A stretch of DNA of 64,000 nucleotides from Mucilaginibacter rubeus (GTDB taxonomy: Bacteria; Bacteroidota; Bacteroidia; Sphingobacteriales; Sphingobacteriaceae). The position numbers and the translations under genes are program-made. The notes beneath the pieces were generated by a model. The model did no database searches. It was not told where the DNA came from and was given only the letters and a program-made list of their open reading frames with translations. Location of the stretch: assembly GCF_014643835.1 (NCBI RefSeq), contig NZ_BMKD01000003.1, positions 124,001-188,000 on the forward strand, in the 5' to 3' direction. Below, piece by piece: positions 52,302 to 60,140 of this stretch. How positions within the stretch are numbered: position 1 is the stretch's first letter; every line of letters starts with the position of its first letter.

Positions 52302-54173
52302 ATGGAAAAGAAACTAAAAGTAGATATCAATATTGAAGGTACCCAGATCACCCATTTCTCTACCTTTAACCTTGACCAGCGTTTTAATGAGCACCATACT
52401 TTTCAGCTCAGGTTTAACCATGATATGGTTGAAGAGTACAACGCTGTTACGCTCGAAAACTCAAAGGACTTTATTGGTAAAAACATTACCGTGCAATTTG
52501 GCACAGCCGATAGCGGCGAAAATAAATTTAGCGGTATTGTTACCAAGGTAGAGCTTTCGCAAAGCCATGGGTTTCATGGCGATATCCTGGTGAGCGGCTT
52601 TAGTCCGACCATCCTGATTGACCGGGGCCCCGATCTCGGCTCGTACCTTAACAAAAGCCTGAGCAGCATTATTCAGTTAGCTACGCAGGATGCACCTGCA
52701 AATGATCTGAACCTCAATATCAAACCAACCAATACTTCGCCTATTGATTATATCATTCAATATCGTGAAAGCGATTTTGAGTTTATCAACCGTCTTTCGG
52801 CCGAGTATTACGAATGGTTTTATTACGATGGTGCTAAACTAAATTTCGGTAAGCCTGATAAGCTGGAGGAGGTTGCTCTAATTTACGGGCGTGATCTGCA
52901 CAGCCTGCAATATGCAATGCAGATAGCGCCTTTAAAGCATAACAAGTTTGCTTACAACCCCAGGCAGGATGAACTGCTTTCGTCGGAGCCGCAAGGCTCT
53001 TCGGGCAGTACGCCGGATCTTTCGCATGCCATCAGCGCGTCAAACAAAGTTTTCAGCAAAGTTTATAATGAACCATTGGCTGTTAGGGTAAATAACAAAA
53101 AAGAAATAGATGATTTTGTTAATAACCAGCAAAAAGCGCTGATATCCGAATTGGTTACCATTGTAGGCAATGGCGACAACCCCACGGTGGGCCTGGGCAA
53201 AATACTTAATGTAAGCATGAGTGTAAGGGGCACAGGTGCTTTTGAATTGCAGGATTTTGGCAAGTTCCTGGTTACGGCGGTTTATCACCAGATCGACGGT
53301 GTTGGCCATTACCAAAATACGTTTGAAGGCGTTACTGCCGATACGGAGCGTATCCCGGTTGCTGAAGCCGAAAAACCCAACCCGGATATGCAGCTGGCCG
53401 ATGTTACCGACAACGCCGACCCGGATGGGCATGGCCGCGTTAAAGTAAAATTTAAATGGCAATGTACCGCGAATGATGTTACCGAGTGGCTTAGAGTAGT
53501 TTCTCCTGACGCAGGCAGCTCGGATAAAGTAAGCAAGAATCGCGGGTTTGTTTTTATCCCCGAAGTTGGCGACCAGGTGCTGGTAGCATTTGAGGAGGGT
53601 AATATTGCCCGCCCGGTTATTATTGGCAGCATGTTTAGTGGTAAAACAGGCACAGGCGGCAGTCAAACCAATAAAACCAAAGCGCTTACTACCCGAAGCG
53701 GCAACACCGTGATACTGGACGATAGCAATGGCAGCATTAACGTTAAAGATCCCAGCGGTAACGTGGTAACCCTTAATGGCGACGGTACGGTAACCATTTA
53801 TGCGCCAAACACCTTAACGCTGGTATCAAAAGATATTAACATTAATGCGGGCAATAGCATTAACATAACATCATCGCCGGCCAAAGAAGGCGGGGGTGAC
53901 GGTGTTATCAATGTTACAGCCAAAAAATCGATAGCGGTAGCGGCGCAGGATGAAGGTATTACTACAAATGCGAAAAAAGATATTGCCTTTACCAGCGAAA
54001 CCGAAAGCATCAAACTTTCTGCATCAGCCAAAGACATCACTTTTGATGCGGCGGCCGGCAAACTTTCATCAAGCAGCAAATCGGCCGAGATCAGCTCGAC
54101 CGACAAAATGCATCTCAATGGCGGCAGTCTTGCGCATATTATAGCAGGCGATGTTGAAATTAACCAATCATGA
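52302..54173 (+). CDS. vgrG: T6SS spike protein TssI (VgrG)
   Basis: This is a 623-residue trimeric spike protein, homologous to phage gp27/gp5. The gp27-like base spans residues 1 to ~370, the OB fold about 375-470 (DPDGHGRVKVKFKWQ, RGFVFIPEVGDQVLVAFEEG) and the beta-helical needle about 470-610 (SGNTVILDDSNGSINVKDPS). No extra effector domain is fused at the C-terminus, so cargo must be bound through adaptors or the PAAR-like tip. The next gene overlaps its stop by four bases. Confidence 0.95.
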   Translation: MEKKLKVDINIEGTQITHFSTFNLDQRFNEHHTFQLRFNHDMVEEYNAVTLENSKDFIGKNITVQFGTADSGENKFSGIVTKVELSQSHGFHGDILVSGFSPTILIDRGPDLGSYLNKSLSSIIQLATQDAPANDLNLNIKPTNTSPIDYIIQYRESDFEFINRLSAEYYEWFYYDGAKLNFGKPDKLEEVALIYGRDLHSLQYAMQIAPLKHNKFAYNPRQDELLSSEPQGSSGSTPDLSHAISASNKVFSKVYNEPLAVRVNNKKEIDDFVNNQQKALISELVTIVGNGDNPTVGLGKILNVSMSVRGTGAFELQDFGKFLVTAVYHQIDGVGHYQNTFEGVTADTERIPVAEAEKPNPDMQLADVTDNADPDGHGRVKVKFKWQCTANDVTEWLRVVSPDAGSSDKVSKNRGFVFIPEVGDQVLVAFEEGNIARPVIIGSMFSGKTGTGGSQTNKTKALTTRSGNTVILDDSNGSINVKDPSGNVVTLNGDGTVTIYAPNTLTLVSKDININAGNSINITSSPAKEGGGDGVINVTAKKSIAVAAQDEGITTNAKKDIAFTSETESIKLSASAKDITFDAAAGKLSSSSKSAEISSTDKMHLNGGSLAHIIAGDVEINQS

Positions 54174-55051
54174 TCATGAATATATTACCGGTAAATACAG
54201 CTCAAAGTTCATGGTACCAGCTTAGCTCATCCAACCGTACTATAATCGGCACAAAAGTACTTGAGTTTGTGCAAGACAGGTGGATTGAAATAAAACTCAT
54301 TAGCCATGACGATAAGCAACGGGTTTATGAATATACCCTGCTTGATCAAAATATGGATGGTTCGGCGCTGATCCATGAATGGGCAGCAGATATGGAATGG
54401 TTCCAGTCGCCGGTACAGATCATAACAGATCTGGAAGGGAAATTTATCGGCATCAATAATTTTAATAGTATCGCTAATTGCTGGCAGCAGGGCTTCCGGT
54501 CAAAAATCGCCAAAAAATATCGTCAGCAGGATGGTATCGATGTAATGCTGTCCGAAACAGACAAATTGCTGCAGGATCCTAAACGCTTTCTGCAATCATT
54601 TATGGGGTACAGCCATTACCGGTGCTTTTTTCAACCGTTTTACAGGGAATGGCAAGCCAATGAAAGCTCTTCCCTGATACTGAAAGGTTTTTTCGGCACA
54701 ATTGACCTGCCGCTCGTCATCTACAGTTTTACCGAACAACATGGCAACACCGTAACCATAATTAACGAAGCCGAGGTTGACGAAGAAAGGTTTGAAAGAC
54801 CTGTTTTAGTGAGGATGCTAAAAGACCTTACAAATACCTATAACCTGAAGGTTGACCTGCAAACCGAGATGGAAGAGATTTACAAATTTGAAAACAACAT
54901 ACTGCAGGAGGCCGATTTGTTTTTGCAATTACATGTGCCCTCATTTTATACCGTTGTAACGGCACATCAATGCAGGCGGATTGAACAGCATGAGCTTCCG
55001 AAGGAACGCGTTGATAAGCACGAGCTGAGCAACAGTATACTGCATGTATAA
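54170..55051 (+). CDS. candidate T6SS adaptor between VgrG and the PAAR-like tip
   Basis: This 293-residue cytoplasmic protein has no recognised domain. The start at 54170 overlaps the vgrG stop as ATGA; a second ATG at 54176 is equally possible. Position between VgrG and a PAAR-like protein is that usually held by effector chaperones or adaptors (as DUF4123 or DcrB-like proteins in Proteobacteria). Visible features are mixed alpha/beta content and the aromatic run YSHYRCFFQPFYREW. Function is inferred from location only. Confidence 0.55.
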   Translation: MIMNILPVNTAQSSWYQLSSSNRTIIGTKVLEFVQDRWIEIKLISHDDKQRVYEYTLLDQNMDGSALIHEWAADMEWFQSPVQIITDLEGKFIGINNFNSIANCWQQGFRSKIAKKYRQQDGIDVMLSETDKLLQDPKRFLQSFMGYSHYRCFFQPFYREWQANESSSLILKGFFGTIDLPLVIYSFTEQHGNTVTIINEAEVDEERFERPVLVRMLKDLTNTYNLKVDLQTEMEEIYKFENNILQEADLFLQLHVPSFYTVVTAHQCRRIEQHELPKERVDKHELSNSILHV

Positions 55052-55087
55052 GGCTGAAGGTTTAGTACTAACAAAAAGTAATATCCG

Positions 55088-56458
55088 ATGTCAAAAAAAT
55101 ATATTCCAAACAATAGCTGCCTTAAGTGCGATAAAGGGTCGGCTCCTGTGCGGTTAAAGGTAACGCATCATAATAACACAAAAATTTATGGTGAGTTCCT
55201 GGCCAGTGAGGCCGATATGGTGCCGGGTGAAAATATTTTGCCTATGGGCAGGTGTTCGGTAACGGGTGGCAGCTGCAAATTTGACCCAATTTACTGGGAC
55301 AAGACCAATAAAGGTGTTAAGGTTAACGGCTACAAATTATTATTTGAAGATGCGAACCTGTTGTGCAAACAAGGCGGCAAAATAAGTGTTGACTTTAATG
55401 CGCCAAGCGGTATGAGCACAGCCGGGGCGCTTGTTACGGGTGCCGGTGCCGGAACGTTCAACTATGGTTCGTACACCAACACCCTTGATATATTGCAGCG
55501 CGGTACCATTTATGATGTTGAAAACGGCAAGATAAGCCTGGTACGGAGCAACAGCGAAAGTGATTACCGCAGGCACGGTAATTACGGGGAGATGAAGGAC
55601 AACGTTTATCATCGGCAGGAAGGTTTTCGCGACGTAAGAAGCGAGCATCCTGTAATTGATATTGATAAACCTACGGCTTCGGGCATTGACGGGGCTTATG
55701 CCAAAGATAATGGGTATAAAATTACAGACGGTAAATACAATACAGCATCAATACAAAATACGACAACCGGCCGCGAGTTAAGTGAGCGATGGACGCGAAA
55801 TCACATCGACAATAACGGGGCGATAAACCCGGCAGACGAAGCAGGGGTTAGACTGGCAAATACAGATGGCAGCCTGAACCGCGAGGTGATCAGGGTTAAG
55901 CCCGACGGAACCATGCAGTCAGAAACTATAAACTCCAACGGTTTTAAAGCTACCCGCGGGCAAAGTGAGGCCCTGGAAATAAAAACCAGCAGGGCAGGCA
56001 ATTTTATGAATGGTGTAAGGTCGTCCATGCTCAATTCAAAACCTCTTACAGCCTTGTCCGAATCTAATTTTTCGCAGGCGGTACGTAATAGCAGAATTGC
56101 CACTGGCGCAAATGACGGCCTGTTTAAGGCAAGCCAGGCAATTGCACGTTCTCCGGCTTTAAGTGTGGCTGGCAAAGTTGCCGGCCGGGGGCTTATAGTT
56201 GTTGGTATCGCCCTTGATGCAGTAAGTATCTATTCGGCGTATGAAGAAGAGGGCGGTTTTGGCAAAAAAACAAAAGAAGCGGTAGGCGGTGCTGCCGGTG
56301 GCCTTGCCGGCGGTATAGCCGGCGCCGAAATAGGTGCAATGATAGGTACTGCTATATGCCCCGGGGTTGGTACGGTGGTTGGTGGTATTGTTGGCGGGGT
56401 TATCGGAGGCCTGGCCGGAAGCGGCATTGGTAAATCAATTGCAGGATGGTTCTCATAA
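55088..56458 (+). CDS. DUF4280 PAAR-like protein with glycine-zipper C-terminal tail
   Basis: This is a 456-residue protein. Residues ~5-115 form a DUF4280 domain (CLKCDKGSAPVRLKV, MGRCSVTGGSCKFDP), a PAAR-like spike tip with conserved Cys and probable metal binding. The middle ~270 residues contain Asn/Asp-rich and Ser-rich stretches without a recognised fold. Residues ~365-456 hold a hydrophobic helix (GRGLIVVGIALDAVSIYSAY) and then a long glycine zipper (GGAAGGLAGGIAGAEIGAM, VVGGIVGGVIGGLAGSGIG). Such tails insert in membranes. I see no nuclease motif. It may be a membrane-targeting effector or a carrier whose toxin part is cryptic. The DUF1911 gene follows after 18 bases. Confidence 0.75.
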   Translation: MSKKYIPNNSCLKCDKGSAPVRLKVTHHNNTKIYGEFLASEADMVPGENILPMGRCSVTGGSCKFDPIYWDKTNKGVKVNGYKLLFEDANLLCKQGGKISVDFNAPSGMSTAGALVTGAGAGTFNYGSYTNTLDILQRGTIYDVENGKISLVRSNSESDYRRHGNYGEMKDNVYHRQEGFRDVRSEHPVIDIDKPTASGIDGAYAKDNGYKITDGKYNTASIQNTTTGRELSERWTRNHIDNNGAINPADEAGVRLANTDGSLNREVIRVKPDGTMQSETINSNGFKATRGQSEALEIKTSRAGNFMNGVRSSMLNSKPLTALSESNFSQAVRNSRIATGANDGLFKASQAIARSPALSVAGKVAGRGLIVVGIALDAVSIYSAYEEEGGFGKKTKEAVGGAAGGLAGGIAGAEIGAMIGTAICPGVGTVVGGIVGGVIGGLAGSGIGKSIAGWFS

Positions 56459-56476
56459 ATTTAAACAGCTTAAAAA

Positions 56477-57253
56477 ATGGGTTTTTTTGATAAATTATTT
56501 GGCGGAGGTGGAACCACGGCAACACCCGAAACGCAGTTAAGAGCAGAATATAAAGACGTTGCTTTCTTTAAAAAAATGTTTGATAAGAAGCAGTCGATAA
56601 TAAAAATGTACCAGGAACAAAATGTCACCCTAAAACAGCAGGAAAAGTTTCGCCCGATAAACAACTGGGTGCTTGCTATGGAACATCTTGACCTGGTTTA
56701 TTTAAACTATTCTATCGGGAATGATATCAGCCTGTGTTATAATGAATATATAGCAGCTGCCGGATACTATGGCGAAGGCTGGGATGCCGACGCGTTTTAT
56801 GCCGATATGATTGATATGGTAGCCTTAGGCAGCTTACTGAATGTACCTGATGAGGTATACGAGCCGGTTATTAATTATATCCGCCAGTCGGATAGTGGTT
56901 CCAGTTACCCAACCTGGACACCGGATGCCTTATTATGGTATATCATCAACACCAAAAAGCCGGGGAGCGGCCCGCAGCCGGATACGCTTATCACCGAAGC
57001 TTACAGGGATATTTATGATTTAACAAAAATGCCTAAAGCCGATGCGGAGCGCGAAATGAAACTTTACCTCGACAAATGGTACAGGTTGCATAAAGACGAT
57101 TCATGGTATGAAAATCATAAAAAAGAAGGCTCATATAAAGGCTACTGGAGCTGGGAGGCCGGCGCGGTAACTAAGATATTGGGACTTGATGATAGCGGTT
57201 ACGCTAATCATCCAAATTATCCTTATGATATGGTGCACTGGTCGGCTTCGTAA
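56477..57253 (+). CDS. PoNi-type immunity protein (DUF1910/DUF1911)
   Basis: This 258-residue cytoplasmic protein resembles the DUF1910-DUF1911 pair. DUF1910-like sequence lies from residue ~25 (YKDVAFFKKMFDKKQSIIKM). The DUF1911 signature GYWSWEAGAVTKILGLDDS and HPNYPYDMVHW sits near the C-terminus. Such proteins are known as immunity proteins for PoNe DNase effectors of T6SS and other systems. Here the neighbour is a DUF4280 glycine-zipper protein instead. The N-terminal GFFDKLFGGGGTT looks like a flexible leader. Two hairpin terminators follow, closing the effector operon. Confidence 0.85.
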   Translation: MGFFDKLFGGGGTTATPETQLRAEYKDVAFFKKMFDKKQSIIKMYQEQNVTLKQQEKFRPINNWVLAMEHLDLVYLNYSIGNDISLCYNEYIAAAGYYGEGWDADAFYADMIDMVALGSLLNVPDEVYEPVINYIRQSDSGSSYPTWTPDALLWYIINTKKPGSGPQPDTLITEAYRDIYDLTKMPKADAEREMKLYLDKWYRLHKDDSWYENHKKEGSYKGYWSWEAGAVTKILGLDDSGYANHPNYPYDMVHWSAS

Positions 57254-57282
57254 TTGCGCGGTATCAAATAAAATCACTATAA

Positions 57283-57328
57283 ACCGGAGTTGCTTTGAGT
57301 TTAACTGAAGAAATCCGGTCTCTTTTTT
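57283..57328 (+). terminator. hairpin with long T-run after the DUF1911 gene
   Basis: ACCGGA (57283-57288) pairs with TCCGGT (57314-57319), and a run of T residues follows (TCTTTTTTT). It marks the end of the T6SS block. Confidence 0.7.
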
Positions 57329-57344
57329 TAGCCGCTAAAACTTA

Positions 57345-57378
57345 CGCAAACGTTTCTGGGAACGTTTGCGCGGTTTTT
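57345..57378 (+). terminator. strong hairpin, second terminator
   Basis: CGCAAACGTT (57345-57354) and AACGTTTGCG (57361-57370) are exact complements, and GGTTTTTG follows. The pair of terminators isolates the T6SS operon from the pectin genes. Confidence 0.85.
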
Positions 57379-57484
57379 GTTGGGCAAATTCTTTTTTTTA
57401 TTGCCGTCAGCCTTTAATCTTGTTTAGGATTTAATGTTCCTTCACCAATTATAGGGCGATAAATAGCTGTTTTAAAATAAAAAC

Positions 57485-59140
57485 ATGTCGGTAGTAAAAA
57501 CAAGGATAGGGATAGCGGTTTTGCTTTTGGCGGGTTGCGTCACATCGCGGGTACAGGGTCAGCAGTATTCCTGGCAACATTTGCCGCGGGTAAATAAACC
57601 TGAATTTAAAAAGGATACCATCAACATTTTAAAATACGGAGCCAAAGCGGATGGCATTACGTTAAATACAACAAGTATCAATAAAGCGATAAGCGCCTGT
57701 AGCGCCAAAGGGGGCGGGGTAGTGCTTATTCCGCAAGGCTTGTGGCTAACCGGGCCGCTGGTGATGAAGAGTAATGTAAACCTGCACGTAAGCAGGGCGG
57801 CGCTGTTGCAGTTTACCGATGATAAAACTCAGTATAAACTGGTTGAAGGTAACTATGAAGGCCATGCCGCTGTGCGCAATGAATCGCCGATATCGGGTAC
57901 CAACCTTACCAATATCGCTATTACCGGCGAAGGGATCATTGATGGTCACGGCGATGTTTGGCGGGCCATCAGCAAAGACAGGCTTACTGAAGCTGAATGG
58001 AAAAAACTGGTAGCATCGGGAGGCGTAGTGAGCGAAAATGGCAGGTCATGGTACCCTTCTGAAAGTTATGTTAACGGCCTTAAAGCACCTGGGGCAGGTG
58101 TTGTTGGCAATGGGAAAACTATAAAGGACAACGAACCCTATAAAGATTTTTTCAGGCCCAACATGCTGGTACTTACCAATTGTAAAAAAGTATTGCTGCA
58201 GGGCGTTACGCTGCAAAATTCGCCCGCATGGAATATCCATACTTTACTATGCGAAGACCTTACCATACAGAACGCAAGGGTCAGGAATCCCTGGAATGCC
58301 CAGAACGGTGACGGAATCGATGTAGAATCATGCCGGAATGTGTTAATTGAAGGCAGCACTTTTGATGCCGGCGATGATGGCATCTGTATTAAATCGGGCC
58401 GGGATGAAGAAGGCCGCAAACGCGGTAAGCCCACTGAAAATGTCATTGTACGGAATAACGTGGTTTACCGTGCCCATGGCGGTTTTGTGATAGGTAGTGA
58501 AATGTCGGGCGGGGCGCGTAATATTTTCGTGTCTAACTGTACGTTTATTGGTACTGACATTGGCCTGCGTTTTAAAACCACCCGCGGCAGGGGAGGCGTA
58601 GTTGAAAATATCTTTATTAAGGATATTGCCATGAAGGATATTCTTCATGAGGCTATTCTTTTTGATATGTACTACGGAGGTAAATCGCCCGGCGAAGCGG
58701 ATGATATAAATGACCAGGCTGTTGTGCCGGTAACCGAAGCTACACCTTCGTTTCGCAAGTTTTATGTAAATAACGTAGTATGCAACGGTGCTGAAAAAGC
58801 GCTTATGATCCGGGGGCTACCCGAAATGGGGATCAAAGACATCCACATCGAAAACAGCACCTTCAAAACTGTTAAAGGAGCAGATGTAATAGAAGCACAG
58901 AACATCTTCCTGAAAAATATCCATCTCGAAAGCAAAGAAACCAACCCACTCATAAATATTCAAAATAGCAACAACCTTGCGTTTGATCATATTACCTATG
59001 GCAATACAGAGTTGTTGTTTAAGGTCAGCGGTAAAAAGTCGCAGCAAATAAAATTACTGAATACAGATGCCGCCAAGGCTAAGAACAAAGCTGAGTTTGC
59101 TTCAGGAGCAACCAAAAATGCAATAACCGGTTCAAATTAA
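57485..59140 (+). CDS. GH28 polygalacturonase family protein, exported
   Basis: This is a 551-residue pectin-active right-handed beta-helix enzyme. The signal sequence (IGIAVLLLAGCVTSRVQG) contains a Cys after LLAG, so lipoprotein processing (LLAGC) is possible. Catalytic signatures are NGDGIDVES, DAGDDGICIKSG, the His in RAHGGFVIGSEMSGG, and RFKTTRGRGG in place of the usual RIK. It overlaps the next gene by one base, so GH28, CE8 and GH105 look like one operon. It could be a rhamnogalacturonase or an exo-polygalacturonase rather than an endo-enzyme. Confidence 0.93.
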   Translation: MSVVKTRIGIAVLLLAGCVTSRVQGQQYSWQHLPRVNKPEFKKDTINILKYGAKADGITLNTTSINKAISACSAKGGGVVLIPQGLWLTGPLVMKSNVNLHVSRAALLQFTDDKTQYKLVEGNYEGHAAVRNESPISGTNLTNIAITGEGIIDGHGDVWRAISKDRLTEAEWKKLVASGGVVSENGRSWYPSESYVNGLKAPGAGVVGNGKTIKDNEPYKDFFRPNMLVLTNCKKVLLQGVTLQNSPAWNIHTLLCEDLTIQNARVRNPWNAQNGDGIDVESCRNVLIEGSTFDAGDDGICIKSGRDEEGRKRGKPTENVIVRNNVVYRAHGGFVIGSEMSGGARNIFVSNCTFIGTDIGLRFKTTRGRGGVVENIFIKDIAMKDILHEAILFDMYYGGKSPGEADDINDQAVVPVTEATPSFRKFYVNNVVCNGAEKALMIRGLPEMGIKDIHIENSTFKTVKGADVIEAQNIFLKNIHLESKETNPLINIQNSNNLAFDHITYGNTELLFKVSGKKSQQIKLLNTDAAKAKNKAEFASGATKNAITGSN

Positions 59141-60132
59141 TGAAGAGAGCGGCGCTATTGATATGGATTGTTTTTGCTCCGGCACTATTGCTGGCGCAGG
59201 CTGTTGTTTATCCGAAGCGCTTTACTGTAGCGCAGGATGGCAGCGGCGATTTCAAAACCATTCAGCAGGCCGTAAACGCTGTTCGTGACCTGTCGCAGCA
59301 AAGGGTTTGCATTTACATAAAAGCCGGAGTATACCACGAAAAACTGGTAATCCCCTCCTGGAAATGTAATATCGAACTGATAGGCGATGGCCGAGATAAC
59401 ACCATTATAACCAACAGCGATTTCTCGGGCAAAGCAAACCCGCAGAGTAAGGATGCCTTCGGAAAAGCCGAGTTTACAACCTATACTTCCTACACTGTTT
59501 TGGTGCAGGGAAATGATTTCATCGCCAGGAATTTAACCATAGCAAATGCCGCAGGCCCCGTAGGACAGGCCGTGGCTTTACATGTTGAGGGCGACAGGTG
59601 TGCCATAATCAATTGCCGGCTGCTTGGCAACCAGGATACGCTTTATGCCGGTACCGAAAACAGCCGCCAGTTTTATAAAGACTGTTATATGGAAGGTACA
59701 ACCGATTTTATTTTCGGCGAAGCCACTGCGGTTTTCCAAAACTGTGTGATCAAAAGTCTCCGAAACTCTTTTATTACGGCTCCCGCAACTACACCGCGAC
59801 AGCGATTTGGTTTTGTGTTTTTGAACTGCCGGCTTGAAGCAGCTGATACCTCTGTAACAAAGGTTTATCTGGGCAGGCCCTGGCGGCCATACGCCAGATC
59901 TGTTTTTATCAATACAACAATGGGAAGCTACATCTGCGCCCAGGGCTGGGATAACTGGCGTAACCCGGAAAATGAAAAGACCGCCTTTTTTGCCGAATAT
60001 AAAAGCAGCGGCACCAATATCAGCAAACGTGCGCCATGGTCGCATCAGTTAACTGAGGCCGAAATGAAAAAATATACATTTAATAATATTCTTGCCGGGA
60101 ATGATAACTGGGATGTAATGTCAATAAAATGA
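59140..60132 (+). CDS. CE8 pectin methylesterase, exported
   Basis: This 330-residue esterase removes methyl groups from pectin so that polygalacturonases can act. It has a signal peptide (ALLIWIVFAPALLLAQA, then VVYPK). CE8 motifs include GNQDTLYAG (Asp and oxyanion Gln), GTTDFIFGEATAVF (nucleophile Asp) and YLGRPWRPYA (Arg). Start and stop overlap both neighbours, so translation is coupled. Confidence 0.94.
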   Translation: MKRAALLIWIVFAPALLLAQAVVYPKRFTVAQDGSGDFKTIQQAVNAVRDLSQQRVCIYIKAGVYHEKLVIPSWKCNIELIGDGRDNTIITNSDFSGKANPQSKDAFGKAEFTTYTSYTVLVQGNDFIARNLTIANAAGPVGQAVALHVEGDRCAIINCRLLGNQDTLYAGTENSRQFYKDCYMEGTTDFIFGEATAVFQNCVIKSLRNSFITAPATTPRQRFGFVFLNCRLEAADTSVTKVYLGRPWRPYARSVFINTTMGSYICAQGWDNWRNPENEKTAFFAEYKSSGTNISKRAPWSHQLTEAEMKKYTFNNILAGNDNWDVMSIK

Positions 60133-60140
60133 GCTGTATA

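Noticed and set aside
17158-57253. Missing TssJ, TssL and TssM as evidence of a broken system
   Set aside because: Bacteroidota T6SS use TssN, Q, O, P and R in their place, and all five are here.
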